Below, piece by piece: positions 1 to 11,465 of a stretch of DNA of 64,000 nt (within the stretch, counting starts at the first letter, position 1; every line of letters begins with the position of its first letter). The notes beneath the pieces were generated by a model that searched no databases, was not told the origin of the DNA, and worked only from the letters and a program-made list of their open reading frames with translations. The position numbers and the translations under genes were made by a program. The stretch comes from Centrapalus pauciflorus (Eukaryota; Streptophyta; Magnoliopsida; Asterales; Asteraceae), in the NCBI GenBank assembly GCA_020465985.1, contig JAANYP010000149.1, forward strand, positions 62,001-126,000, given 5' to 3'.

Positions 1-903
1 GTCATATCTGGTCACGGTGTGCCAAAGTCTATAGTCTCTGATCGTGACAGTCGTTTCACTTCGAGATTCTGGATAGCGCTACAAGAAGGGATGGGTACTC
101 GAATCTCAATGAGTACAGCTTATCACCCAAGTGCAGATGGCCAAAGTGAACGTACTATCTTAACTCTTGAAGATATGCTTCGTGCCTGTGTTCTTGATTT
201 AGGTGGTAAGTAGGATGACCACTTGCCTCTGGTCGAATTCTCATACAATAACAGTTATCATTCAACAATCAAGATGGCTCCTTTTAGAGCTTTATATGGA
301 CGAAAATGCAGAACACCCACCTGTTGGCGTGAAACAGGTGAATCGCCTATAGCCGGTCCTGCATTTCTACAGTTAACTCATGAGAAAATTCAACTTGTCA
401 GAAGGAACATTCTTGAAGCTCAAAGCAGGCAGAAGTCTTACTACGATAATCGACATCGATCGATTAGTTTTGCAGTCAACGATTGGGTGATGCTGAAAGT
501 ATCCCCAATGAAAAATGTGGTAAGATTCATAAAGAGAAACAAGCTAGCTCCAAGATTCATTGGCCCATTCAAGATTGTGGAAAAGATAGGAAACCAATCT
601 TACCGTCTTAAATTGCCAACGGATTTATCTGGAATACATCCTGTATTCCATGTCAGTCATTTACGAAAGAGCCTAGCTGACGAAAGAGAAGTTCAAATAT
701 CACATGTTAACTTGCAAATTGATGAAAAGCTTCGAGTGGTTGAAGAGCCGGAGTGTATTCTGGACTCAAAGACCAAAAAGCTTAGAAATAAAGAAATACA
801 GATGGTGCTCGTCCAATGGAAACACCACAAGGGTTCGCATCAGTCTTGGGAATCTGAAGATGTTATGAAAGCTACTTATCCCAGTCTGTTCGAACATAGC
901 TAA
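1..903 (+). pseudogene. Ty3/gypsy (Tekay-like) integrase C-terminal half with chromodomain, one nonsense codon
   Basis: This is the 3' end of a gypsy polyprotein entering from the left edge. The integrase core shows SDRDSRFTS (second catalytic Asp) and GQSERT (catalytic Glu), followed by the GPY-type segment APRFIGPFKIVEKIGNQSYR and a C-terminal chromodomain (VEEPECILD, QMVLVQWKHHKG) that in this clade targets insertion to chromatin. One in-frame TAG at 211-213 replaces the Trp found in the intact relative at 45036-49592 (GGNWDDHLPL there, GGK*DDHLPL here); the frame is otherwise open to 903. A GTGGTGGAGCCCAT tract at 925-938 and an LTR start at 941 follow directly. Identity is certain at superfamily level; the Tekay assignment rests on the chromodomain and LTR termini. 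Confidence 0.9.
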
Positions 904-1549
904 CTTCGGGGATGAAGTTTGTGCGTGGTGGAGCCCATTCTGTAACAACCTAGTCTTTAGCTAAACTTAATTTCAGTATTTTGAACCAATAATGTAATTT
1001 TATTACATTATTTGAATTGTAATTTAGTTAAGTTATGAAATATTTAATTAAATTATATAAATATTTAAATTATTATTTAATAAATTATTAAAGATAATTA
1101 AATAAAAGAGATATAAGATACAAAAGTAAAAGTGGGTTAATTATACATAATGATAAACTGAAGTGTATAAACTCAAAATCAATGCACATTAACATCATTA
1201 ATGAAATCTACTCTCTCTCTCTCTCTAAATCTCGGATATCTCACAATTTCATCAAAAATCACCATAAATTGCAATCAAGTTGGAGATTAATCAAGAAGGA
1301 GTTACAAGAAGTAATAATCAACAACAATCTAAAACGAATTTGAGGTAATAACTACTTTAAATTCGAAATATAGGTGTGTTTGGTTCGGTTTTGTGTAAAA
1401 CCGAAACCAAAGATTGAAACATGAAATTTATGTATTGCATGTGTGACTTTTAGTAGATTATGTATAATAGAATCGAACCTAGGCTTATTACTTAACATAT
1501 TCATGATTTTAGACTTGGAAATGTTTGTTTAAAAGCTTTAAAATACAAA

Positions 1550-1780
1550 CAAATTCGAGATGCCAAGAACAAACTCGATTTTTAGCTAAATTCAAACCTT
1601 AGGTTCGAATTTGACCTAGGTTCGAGACAATGTGTTCGAATTTAAGCATATGTTCGAATCATGCATTCGAATTTAAGCATATGATTCGAATTTAACCCTA
1701 TGTTCGAAGCTATAATTTCGAATTTGGTTATATATGTTCGAATTTAATACATAAATTCGAACCCCCTTCTTAAATTCGAA
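1550..1780. repeat. TTCGAA palindrome cluster
   Basis: About ten irregularly spaced copies of TTCGAA or close variants, mostly as AAATTCGAA or GTTCGAAT, in the transcribed leader part of the LTR. The spacing is not regular enough for a satellite. Confidence 0.7.
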
Positions 1781-1842
1781 TATATTGAATAAAACACATG
1801 GACAACGCATAAATTAACCAAAATAATTAGCAAAATAATTAT

Positions 1843-1849
<7 letters not shown>

Positions 1850-1907
<58 letters not shown>

Positions 1908-1912
1908 TATAT
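1850..1912. repeat. TA microsatellite
   Basis: Alternating TA run of roughly 55 bases inside the LTR, flanked by TACATACATACA. Confidence 0.95.
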
Positions 1913-3162
1913 ACTGATCTTTTGAGAATATTAATGAAACAAAGAATAAGAACGAAAGAAAGATTTATGAATGATCAGTTATCAGAATCAGATATAAAAT
2001 AAAGATTTTAAAGCTAAAAGATGATGATATTGACATGACATAGATATGATAATTCTGGACAGGTTCAGTGAAATTCTGAACATAGATACAAAGATTTAAA
2101 GATTGAAAGCGGTTCTTTGATTTGAAAAGAATTGACAGAGAACAGATTGACAAAGATTAAATCCTAAGATAACTCAGGTGGTGGATATTTACATCTGCTT
2201 GATAAAGACCCCAGATCTGTGAGTAATAGATATTCAGATTTAACATGCTAGAATTTCCGGTTGAGACATATTGTTGATGCTAGATTGATTTTCATTCATA
2301 TTATCAGCTGGATTATGACCTGTGCACACCATGGTTCGATGTTGCCCAGTGGATCATGATAGCTATTTGATCATCATTTCATATGATATTGCATTTACAG
2401 TTCATTTCGGATAATGCTTTGAGATTACTGCTATCATGATTTTGATTACGTATGCTTCATCATTGCATATACCTTGACATATTGATTCAGCTTGATTAGC
2501 CTTGTCGGTCTGTTGTTCTAGACCTGGCTATTTCACCAGTTCTATTGAACTTGGTAATGACCCTCCGATGTTCCGCCATGTTGATTTACAGGTAGCTAGC
2601 CCAGTATGTGGCTGATCCTCACGATTTAAGCTTGAGCGTGGCTTGAACATCATCCGACTCTATGACTACTATGTCTCAATCATGAGGGCTATAGCGGCAG
2701 CCAAGATATATCACGCTAGACTTATGATCCGCTTGACAATGCATGTTAATTTGAAAATCTATTTACTCACTAAGCATTGCTCACAGTTGCTACTTACATT
2801 TTTACAGGAAAAGATAAAGGAATGTCACCTGCTGGACCTAGTTCTTAGGTCTTACAAGATCAAGACAGAAGTTTTCATAGACCTCTACTCAGCAAACCCT
2901 TTTGGTACTAATTGGCGGATGATAATATGGTGGTCTGGGTTGATTTATCTTGATTATATGATGACATGAATTAGATTAGACTTGTGCCCTTTATAAGTGT
3001 AATTTAAAAATAGTAATCTGTATTAAACTTAATCCTAATATGCTTGTACTTGTAATTTATAATTCCGCAATTAATTACTCTATCTTAGTTATGATTGATA
3101 TCGTGTTGCATGATGTGGGACCTAGACTCGTGAGAATTGCCCCGTAAGGGGTGGTCTTCACA

Positions 3163-3588
3163 CCTTAGCTTTATTCGCAAGTTATAACTTGCGGATATCA
3201 CTGCCTGCTGCTAGTCAAAAATCTGCTAAGTGCTTAACACACCATCCGCAGGTTCCTACTTGCGGATCCCAAAATACACTCTTAACACTTCTGATTTCCT
3301 AAGTCAGTTTTTCTCGTAAGTGTATCACCCGCATGTTACAACTCGCGGATCCTTAGTACCCGCAAGTTCCTACTTGCGGATCTAATAGCAAACCCATTCA
3401 AGATTAAAAAATTTTTCTAAGTAATCCATCCGCTACTCCATCCGAGAGTTACAACTCTCGGATAAACCTCACCCGCGAGTTCACCAAATTTTTTTCATCA
3501 CTTAGACTTTTTCTTGAATCTCACTTAGTGTGTCTGCGCATTTAAGGATAAAATCACTTACAAATCTCGGTCCACAAAAGCCTTCACC
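3163..3588 (+). repeat. Copia A leader with five 22-bp palindromes
   Basis: Non-coding leader before gag. Near-perfect palindromes of the form TCCGCAAGTTN/NAACTTGCGGA lie at 3175-3195, 3245-3266, 3328-3349, 3359-3380 and 3441-3462 (the last with GAGAG arms). The same family reappears before the third ORF at 15785-15973. No ORF is seen here. Confidence 0.85.
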
Positions 3589-4400
3589 ATGAATCGCGAC
3601 ACTCTTGCTATGGGATCTGTCGTCAGGCCTCCAACTCTGTATCGCGGACGCTACTCCCTTTGGAAATCTCGTTTCCTCGATTTCATTGAACGTCAAGAAA
3701 TAGCTGCTGACATTCTAGATTCCATCTATAATGGTCCTGTACAAATCACTCTGCCTAAACCTAATGATTCTAAATCCGGAGACGAGGACAATTCTAAGCC
3801 AGTTCAAACACCGGCCCAAATCAATCGACTTAAGGCTGATAGGATAGCCCGCTCATTTATAATCCAGGCTGTTACGGATGGTATCTATATCAGCATAGAT
3901 AGTTTTAAGACTGCCCGAGAGATGTGGGAGGAAATCGAGAGGCAAATGCAAGGAAATGATCGTAATGCGAAACAACGTGAAGCAAATGCCTTAAACAAAT
4001 ATGACATGTTTACTGCCAAAGATGGAGAGACGCTGGAAACTACGTATCACCGCTACTGCACGCTGATGAATGAACTCTGCAAGAATGCGGTCTACAAGTT
4101 TGAAGTAGAGCTGAATAGGAAGTTTGTCAACTCTTTGAAACCAGAATGGAAACAATTCGTCTGGTTGATCCGTGTGATAAATGAAATCAACATCCACGAT
4201 CTATTTGATAGTCTCGTAGTCTACCAGGCTAATGTCTCGGGTAAGATCGAACACAAGAAGCTGGAGGAAACCACCTCATCTGACAGCCTTGCTCTTCTCA
4301 AAGATAAGAAACTTAAGACCTCTACTACTGCTAAACTCCTTAAAATACTCTCGGAGTCCTCTAAATATGATACTGATGATGCTGACACTGATCCTGAGGT
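3589..4400 (+). pseudogene. Copia A Gag, N-terminal part
   Basis: An open frame starts at ATG 3589 and reads as a copia Gag capsid region (UBN2-type): YSLWKSRFLDFIE near the N-terminus, then REMWEEIERQMQG, NKYDMFTAKDGETLETTY, and KFVNSLKPEWKQFV, the usual order for this fold. The protein would form the RNA-packaging particle. Near 4400-4440 the homology moves to another frame, where the zinc knuckle lies, so there is a frameshift and the residues translated after it in the first frame (to 4665) are spurious. The start is the first ATG after the palindrome-rich leader. Confidence 0.85.
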
Positions 4401-6422
4401 TGCTGACATTCAAAAGCAAACTCGTTACTCACTCATGCTTTTCATAAGAAGTTCCCCAAATCATCAAACAAGCTTCAACGAGCAGCAAACAGTAAAAAGT
4501 ATGATGACAAGATGGAAGTGGCTGAGAAACCAAAAGAGGAGGAACGTAAACCTGATGATAAAGAGAAAGGATGCTTCAATTGTGGTAAACCAGGACATTT
4601 TGCGCGCGAATGTTGTCTTCCAAAGCAAAAGAATGAGCACTACTACAAAACAAAGTAAAGTCTAGCTAAACAAAAGAATGCTGGCTAAGCACTGTTCGCT
4701 GAAGAGGAACACTGGTTAGAAGATACTGACAACGAAGAGGATGCTGCAGATCCCATGTGTTTCATTGCCGACACTCAGCCAGCAGAAGCTCCGATTCCTA
4801 TACCGGAAGTCTCACTGATGGCTAAAGCTGCAAGTTCTAGTGACCCATCTCCCGAAACAGATAAAGAGGTAATCTCTATTCCTGAAGAATTCCTTGTTGA
4901 ACTAAATGTTTCGCGTAAGGCGGCAGACAAGCTAAAAGTTTGTAAAACTGCCCTTCGGGATGCTCGAAATGAAACATCTGATTTGAAAACAAACATTTTA
5001 GGGTTACAAGCTGATCTATCTAAGACTAATGCTATAACATTGGAAGTAACTACTAAATTGGCCAAGTTAGAATACGATCATCAAGTGCTTAAGTCCGAAA
5101 AATACAACAGTGAGACTAACTATCGCAGTGTCCTGGCTGAGAAAACAAAATTAGACGAAAAACTCAAAGACATGGAAGATAGGTTTTACAAACGTGGTCA
5201 AACGGATCAAACTATAAATATGTATAAACCTAGAAAACTGAAGTCCAAAGATGGTTTAGGATTCAACAGTCATGGGGTCATTCACGAAATGGTCAACATA
5301 CGACATAATCCTATGTATGATGTTGAGACCATGGGTTACGGTTTTAAGATGCCTTATCACAAAACCCTACCAGAAGTTTTAACCGAAGATGAAGAAAAAT
5401 GAGCAAGACCTGATATACCACAAATAAAATTTGTTTATGATTTGTTAAATTACGATTCTCTTCAAGGAAAATTAGATAAAACATTTAAAGAAGATGAATT
5501 TGTTGAACTAAAGGAGATTACACTTGATCCAAACTTGCTAAAACCTCGTGAATATGTACCATATTCTGTTCTAGAACATCAGGCTTATGATATAAAACAG
5601 AAATTGGAAAATACAACACGAGATTTTGAGCAAGAACAGATAGATTTTACAAATAAAATAACAGATCTAGAAGCCGAAATTGCTAGCAAAAATTCTTCTA
5701 TGGCTGACACTTCATTGTAACATGATAGATTCCATGACCTTGAGTTAACGTTAATAGAGACCAAAGAGTTGTTTGATTCTGACGGAAACAATTTTTTAAG
5801 GAAAGAAAATGAGTTTAATGAGGCAAGACGCCAGTTTTATGTTCGAGAAAAAAATTTCAAACTTGATGCTAACTCATTTGACAAAGAATGAGATCAGCTT
5901 CTAGCCATAATTAAGGGACTAGAATCTCAACTTGCTTCTAATCAATATAATTTAGAAAACCAAGTTTCTGTCTCTAACAACTCTAAAGCAATCATTTGCT
6001 CTCCAACCAGCGACACAACAACAATTCTAAGACAAAAACATCTCTTAGAAATCAAAAAAGGCAAAGCCCCGATGATCGTACCTATCATAGAACATGTGGG
6101 TAACACTTCAAAATCTGTTCCCGGAAATTCCACTGCCTCTAGCAATAAAGGGAACCAGAGTTCCTGGAAACAAAAATCGCGCACACAGTCTAGTAAATCT
6201 AACTCTGCTAAAGCTAACAAACATGTTCGTTTCATTACAGAAACTCGAGTAACACCAAAGGGCACACCTTAAAGGTCGGCATCTAAAGTCAAGATTCAAG
6301 GAGCAGTTTTTAATTCTTCAAAGTTTTCAATTTCCAATGTAATTAAAGACAAACGTGTGATTGATTTAACTTCTAGTACTGTTTACAATGATTTTAATGG
6401 TTTGAATGCTATTTCAGTTAAT
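4401..6422 (+). pseudogene. Copia A Gag, zinc knuckle and long coiled-coil tail
   Basis: In the frame that holds codons at 4755 and 5442, a CCHC knuckle CFNCGKPGHFAREC is encoded at 4572-4613, followed by an acidic stretch and a long heptad-rich region (4900-5900: KLKVCKTALRDARNE, TTKLAKLEYDHQVLKSEK, DLEAEIASKNSS) predicted to form coiled coils. The tail is basic and Ser/Lys-rich (SSWKQKSRTQSSKSNSAK at about 6160-6220). Stops at 4656, 5400, 5718 and 5889 (approximate starts) break an otherwise consistent frame. A Gag this long with a coiled-coil tail is typical of SIRE-like elements. Confidence 0.75.
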
Positions 6423-6514
6423 GCATACTCATTTGATTAGTTGTTTAAATTGTCCAAAACTCCACAAAGCATACTCATTTGATTAGTTGTTTAAATTGTC
6501 CAAAACTCCACAAA
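6423..6514. repeat. 46-bp perfect tandem duplication inside gag
   Basis: Two adjacent copies of a 46-base unit (6423-6468 and 6469-6514) starting GCATACTCATTTGATTAG. Since 46 is not a multiple of three, the duplication shifts the gag frame, which matches the move of homology from the frame used upstream to the one used at 6487-6780. Confidence 0.95.
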
Positions 6515-6916
6515 GTTTATCTAGACCTACATTGTTAAATTATGCTCCGATACTCAAACATAAACGCCGCCGCAAACCTAAACATAAGGTCAACAAGCAA
6601 ACCAACAGGCTGATGAGATATAAATCTATCTGGGTACCTAAAATCAGCATCTCTGCAAACAACGACATTAAGTGCATTGTCCTTAAGACCAATGGTGGTT
6701 CTCCCATTAAGAACCCTAACACAAACGGTAACCCATATGGACTCAAATTCCGCACAATTTGGATACCAAAAGTCACTTAACTGTCTTGCAATCAATGGCT
6801 TCTAATCACCTCGGATTAGGACCCGTTCTTCTTTTTCAACGGCTTTTGAACACACATTTCAAAACCCGCTCTTCATCTCTTCACACTTTCTTGTCCTTTC
6901 CTTTCAGGCAAACAGT
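6515..6916 (+). pseudogene. Copia A Gag-protease linker
   Basis: Basic region with the repeated pattern YKSIWVPK and FRTIWIPKVT, matching the linker in element B (NYQWIPKG, AKWVPKTT at 19370-19440). Open to 6780 in the shifted frame; 6781-6916 is a degraded stretch before the protease. The function is unknown beyond being part of the polyprotein. Confidence 0.65.
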
Positions 6917-8101
6917 GTGTGGATTCTCGACTCTGGATGCTCGTGGCACATGACTGGCCGACAAGATCTTCTGTTCAACTACAAATCAACAGATGGTGGT
7001 TCAGTGAAATTCGGTAACAATGTTGTTGCTCGAATCTGCGGTTTTGGAGATCTCGAAATGGAAAATCTAAAAATAACTCAAGTCTCCTATGTCCAAGGTC
7101 TTGGCCACAATCTCTTTAGTATTGGCCAACTTTGCGATAAAGGACTTGAGGTATCCTTCAAAGCCACACGATGTAGTATTCGATCTCCAACGGGTAAGAA
7201 GATACTCGCCGGCACTCGACGGTCAAACCTATACACCATTGATCTCTCAAAAGTAAAGGTCAACAAGACAATATGTCTCCTGTCCAAGGCCTCATCTCAA
7301 CAGTCTTTGTTATGGCACAAGAGATTCTCTCATTTGAATTTCAAGAACATAACCAAGCTCGTATCCAGCAAACTCGTCAGAGGTCTACCAGAATTGAAGT
7401 TCGACAAAGATCAATCTGTGAAAAGAGTAAGATCAACAAATCTTCACACAAACCGAAGCCACTCCCCAACACCTCAAAACCTCTGGAGCTTATCCATATG
7501 GATTTGTGTGGTCCAATGCGCATTCAGAGCATCAATGCCAAGAAGTACATACCGGTGATGGTTGACGATTTCTCACGCTACACTTAGGTAAAGTTCCTGA
7601 GCACAAAGGATGAGACGGCAGAACTGATCATCTCATTTCTGAAGCAGACCTAAGTCAATCTCCAACTTCAAGCCCAAACAATCCGTAAAGACAACGGTAT
7701 TGAGTTCGAAAACAAGGAGTTAACCAAATTCCTAGATTCCGTCGGTATTTCCCACCAATATTCCGCTGCCAGAACTCCTCAACAGACTGGAGTTCCGAAC
7801 GACGAAATCAAACTCTAGTTGAAGCAGCTCGTTCCATGATCATATTCTCAAAGCTTCCTCTTCATTTCTGGGCTGAAGTTGTGGACACCGCGTGTTACAC
7901 TCAAAATCGATCCATCATCAACAAACGGTTTGGCAAAACACCCTATGAGATTATTAATAATCTGCACCTAAGGTCAAACACTTCCGTGTTTTTGGTTGCA
8001 GGTGTTTCATCCTCAACGACAAAGGTAATATTGGTAAGTTCGACGCCAAAGGAGATGAAGCAGTATTCATCAGATACTCGAAGAACTCAGCCTCCTACCG
8101 G
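6917..8101 (+). pseudogene. Copia A protease and integrase
   Basis: Aspartic protease with the active site WILDSGCSWHMTG (about 6917-6956), then the pre-integrase segment (HNLFSIGQLCDKGLEV, LWHKRFSHLNFKNI, carrying the HHCC His pair) and the integrase core: HMDLCGPM with the first Asp, RKDNGIEF with the second Asp, and a damaged catalytic-Glu region (GVPNDEIKL where GVVERRN is usual). The Trp of DFSRYTW is a TAG near 7586, and another TAG lies near 7651. Reading requires frame changes near 7430, 7800 and 7960. These enzymes process the polyprotein and insert the cDNA; this copy cannot. Confidence 0.88.
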
Positions 8102-8551
8102 GTGTACAACAAACGGACTAGAACAGTTAATGAGAGTGTGAACATCACATTCGATGACTTAGCTGAGTCCGAGAACGAATCTGAACACATGAGTTCAGAA
8201 CCGGCTCCTAAACATTCGTCTGAACCAACTCAGACATCATCTGCATCTACCTCTGCTACGTCAAATGGAGAGGATGATCTAGACCTAGACTCCTTATTTG
8301 AATTACTATATCCGCATTCTAAATCTACTACTAATTCTTCTCTTAAATCTAATGCAGATTCAAATGAGGTCAGTCCAAGCTCACCTACCCTTGACACACC
8401 TGAGCCCACACCTACTGACTTCACACCAACATCTCCCAAATCCCCAACCGGCTCAATTATTCCTAACCTGAGCCCAGATATAGCCTCAGAACCTTCGACA
8501 CCGATTGTTGTTCCTCAAACCGATTCAAACCCGTCTGAATCACCCCAATAG
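8102..8551 (+). pseudogene. Copia A integrase tail and Ser/Pro-rich linker
   Basis: YNKRTRTVNESVNITFDD is the conserved end of copia integrases (VYNKRTR...VEESINVTFDE pattern). It is followed by a low-complexity Ser/Thr/Pro linker (about residues 25-145) ending at a TAG at 8549. The same arrangement is seen in element B at 21026-21613. The linker has no recognisable domain. Confidence 0.8.
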
Positions 8552-9244
8552 GTAGACGGCCTTGTATCGCTTCTACACAAGTGGACCTTATCCCACCCTG
8601 AATCTCAAATCATTGGGGATAAGTCCGCTTCGTTTCGAACCAGACGAGCTACCAATGCCGAATGCCTCTTCGCTGCTTTCCTTAGAAAGATCGAACCAAC
8701 AACCATAACCGAAGCTCTACAAGATCCAGACTGGGTGAACGCAATGCATGACGAGCTACCCCAGTTCAAACGACTACGCGTCTGGAGGTTAGTTCCACGA
8801 CCAAAGGATCGGTCCATCATCGGCACAAAATGGATTTTCAAGAACAAACAAGACGAGAATGGAATTGTCATCCGAAACAAAGTCAGACTCGTGGCTAAAG
8901 GGTATCGACAACAAGAAAGAATCGACTACGATAAGACGTTCTCCCTAGTTGCTAGACTTGTAGCAATTCTGGCGTATGCGGCCCACAAGGACTTCACAGT
9001 CTACCAGATGGACGTGAAGACGGCGTTCCTCAACGGTATTCTGAAGGAGGAGGTGTACGTTTCTCAACCTGAAGGTTTTGTGGATGAGTCTAGACCATCA
9101 TATGTCTATGCTCTCGATAAAGCTCTATATGGTTTGAAACAAGCACCTCGAGCATGGTATGATAGTCTAACAGAATTCCTTCTCGATTCTGGTTTCTCAA
9201 AAGGTACGGTCGACACGACCCTTTTTATACGACATACAGTAATG
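8552..9244 (+). pseudogene. Copia A reverse transcriptase, N-terminal part
   Basis: Copia RT fingers and palm: WRLVPRPKDRSIIGTKW, RLVAKGYRQQERIDYDKTFS, QMDVKTAFLNG (first catalytic Asp), DKALYGLKQAPRAWYD. A few residues are missing after LVARLVAI. The frame runs up to VMTD, where the Tekay at 9250-13800 is inserted. It continues as DIIFG at 13801, so the insertion cuts the DD catalytic pair. A short loss before the DD box is also likely, because the usual LVQVYV is reduced. Confidence 0.9.
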
Positions 9245-9249
9245 ACAGA
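9245..9249. repeat. Target-site duplication ACAGA (left)
   Basis: ACAGA precedes the first LTR base TG at 9250 and recurs at 13801-13805 after the last LTR base CA at 13800. This proves a single insertion event for the element between them. Confidence 0.95.
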
Positions 9250-10030
9250 TGTGACACCCTTGCCACAATAACCACCATAAAGCTCGGCATAAAACATACC
9301 ATCTAAGACAAACATACTATCGGGGATGACATAATGCCTACCAGAACCTCGAAGGGATCATCTCCAAGTCATATAGCGCAGTAACATCGGAGTAATTGAT
9401 GCGACCCACCGGTCCATCACTAGATGCACAACAAACGAACGGACATGCAACAAATATGAATGTGCATCTAAATCTACGCAAGTTAGTAGAGTTCCAAACA
9501 ACAATTGAAGCAACACGTCTCAGCAGGCAAAAGCTATCATAAAACAGATATAAACATGCAAAATCTACTGTACTCACAGTGGGTGCGTAAATAAACTTTA
9601 ACCAATATTATTTCTCTTCGGAATTTCAACCGGATCCACAAAGTACCCCACTGTGGGCTAAACAACACCACAAGGGACCTGTAAGTCAGTTGCAACAATA
9701 CCTCTTGTCAATAACTTGTTTAATTCTATAAAACCAAATTTTATAAGTTTTGCAACATTTGATCCCAAATTCGGATCCATGTAAGTCCTAATTCGGTCCC
9801 CATATCAAGTTCGGACCATGTCAATTTCGGATCCCTGTTAAATTCAAATTTCAGCTAAGTTCGAAAATAAATTCGAATCCCCATATTAAATTCGAACCAA
9901 GTTAAGTTCGAAACACATCAATATCGAATCATTAAATTCGAACCTATCAGGTTCGAATTCACCAGTTAAGTTCGGACCAAATATAAACTCGAACCTAAAT
10001 TAATTTCGGACCATATCCGAATTCGGTCCT
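9250..10030 (-). mobile_element. Damaged 3' LTR of the nested Tekay
   Basis: Matches the right-hand LTR from its outer end, but 456 bases equivalent to 11495-11950 are missing after 9278, and the inner end stops at 10030, equivalent to 12711. Contains TTCGAA/TTCGGA words at 9770-10025. Confidence 0.92.
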
Positions 10031-11245
10031 AGCCTCCTATGCCGTTATCTGAAATGCACGAGCCGGTGCCCTTTGTGGCTGGTTCCGGCGGTTGACTGAA
10101 CCACCACTAGATCCTCCAGATGATCGGGTCGATGATGGAGCAGCAGCTGCTGGAGCATTCTTCCTACAGTTCCTACTATAGTGTCCCCACACCCCACACT
10201 TATAGCAAGCATCGGCTTTTCGTGGGCACTCGCTCTGAAAATGGCCCAATTCTCCACAGCAAAAACAAGCGCGTCCATTAGTGCACTTGCCAAAGTGTTC
10301 CGGATGACACTTATTGCAATATTGCGGCTCGGTGTTGATGGAATAAGCACGAGTATGACCAGAAGAACCAGACAGTCGGCGATAAGACTGTTGAGGCGAG
10401 TACTGCGACGATCGGGAAGATCCCGAGTATCCTCCCTCACGCTGGCGTTTCGGCGGTGACGGTTGTGTTGGGTTGGTGGAAGCAGCAGCGGACCCAATGG
10501 AGTAACCCGACATAATCAGAATCTGTTCTACATTTCTGGCAGCCTCAAGTAAACCAGCAAATGTTGGGTAACGGACGTTCCTCATGACCCTCCTAATCTC
10601 AATATCCAGACCAGCCTCGAACCTGGTTACTTTCCTTTCCTCAGTATCGACTTGATGAGGCGCAAACAAACTCAGACTAGTGAACTCCACAGCATACTGG
10701 GACACTGTCTTAGTCCCCTGATTCAAGGCCATAAACTTTGCCTCCAGTCTTCGGCGCTCATCAACCGGACAATACTGCTGAGTGAACAAATCAGTGAACT
10801 CAGCCCACGTCATAACAGCCACTTTCTCCAAGGTTAAGGTGTTAACCATGGAATTCCACCACATGATTGCGTCGTTAGTGAACATTGCAGTAGCATACCG
10901 AACCGTGTCCTTCTCAGCACAGTCGCTGATTCGGAATGTTCGTTCGGTTGCCGTTATACATTCAAGTGCGGCAACAGCGTCTCCCAGTCCATTAAACTCT
11001 ACAGCACCATTTCCCTTAAAGTCCTTGAAACGACAGCCTCTGGGTTTGTTAGATGACCCAGTATTGTCATCTTGTTCCTCATTGTTGCCCCCTTCCTTTT
11101 CCTTGTTCTTTCTCTTATCCTCCATTCTCTTAGCTTCAGCCTCATCTCGAGCCCGAAACTGATCTTGAATCATCTTGTTCTACTCAGCCATCATGGCTAG
11201 CATCATCTCCCTTGTTTCTTCAGGTGTCATTCCTCCTCCAGACAT
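10031..11245 (-). pseudogene. Tekay Gag (nested copy)
   Basis: Gypsy Gag of about 400 residues, starting at ATG 11245 (MSGGGMTPEETREMM) just inside the leader. Retrotrans_gag core: IMWWNSMVNTLTLEKV, WAEFTDLFTQQYCPVDERRR, TKTVSQYAVEFTSLS; then zinc knuckles CFCCGELGHFQSEC and CYKCGVWGHYSRNC, and an Arg/Ser-rich tail ending ARAFQITA. A CAG-to-TAG change near residue 22 (AE*NKM; AEQNRM in the intact relative) and a TAG after QITA break it. Pol is deleted just after this point. Without the nonsense change this would be a Gag-only element. Confidence 0.92.
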
Positions 11246-11448
11246 GTTCTGAAAATATAAAACATATAACTTGTTTAGTAACATGTCATTAATTTAAAGA
11301 CACCACCCCATTTGTCCTGTATGATAGTCAGTCCTTATAATTACTAGATCGTAACCTATCTTAGTTCAGATCATTACTTAGAATCACTACATATCATCAC
11401 TTAATGTTTGAGACCAAGACCTCGCGGACACTTGAATCTCAAACTACT

Positions 11449-11460
11449 GCTCTGATACCA
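11449..11460 (-). other. Primer binding site, initiator tRNA-Met
   Basis: On the minus strand TGGTATCAGAGC, complementary to the 3' end of plant initiator tRNA-Met, five bases inside the 5' LTR (which starts at 11466 on the plus strand). Confidence 0.92.
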
Positions 11461-11465
11461 TACCA

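Larger units (their letters stand above)
1345..2807 (+). other. Intron-like segment inside the LTR
   Basis: A donor-like GAG/GTAATA site follows a CT-rich stretch, and an acceptor TTTTTACAG/GAAAAGA closes the segment at 2807. The same two sites occur at matching positions in the other Tekay LTRs of this window. The segment contains the TTCGAA cluster. Splicing is inferred from the sites only. Confidence 0.45.
941..3162 (+). mobile_element. 3' LTR of the first Tekay element
   Basis: The LTR begins TGTAACAACC directly after the polypurine-like tract and ends near TCTTCACA at 3162. The right end was placed by similarity to the LTR at 36443-39986: both share blocks such as GTGGATCATGATAGCT, TGATAGCGGCAGCC-like sequence and CAGGAAAAGA. 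It holds a CT repeat near 1209-1226, a cluster of TTCGAA words at 1550-1780 and a TA microsatellite. The 5' LTR lies outside the window, so no target duplication or age can be read. Confidence 0.75.

Noticed and set aside
1550..1780. TTCGAA clusters as heat-shock elements (as in ONSEN)
   Set aside because: Heat-shock elements need GAA and TTC separated by two bases; here the halves touch, so the match is not good.
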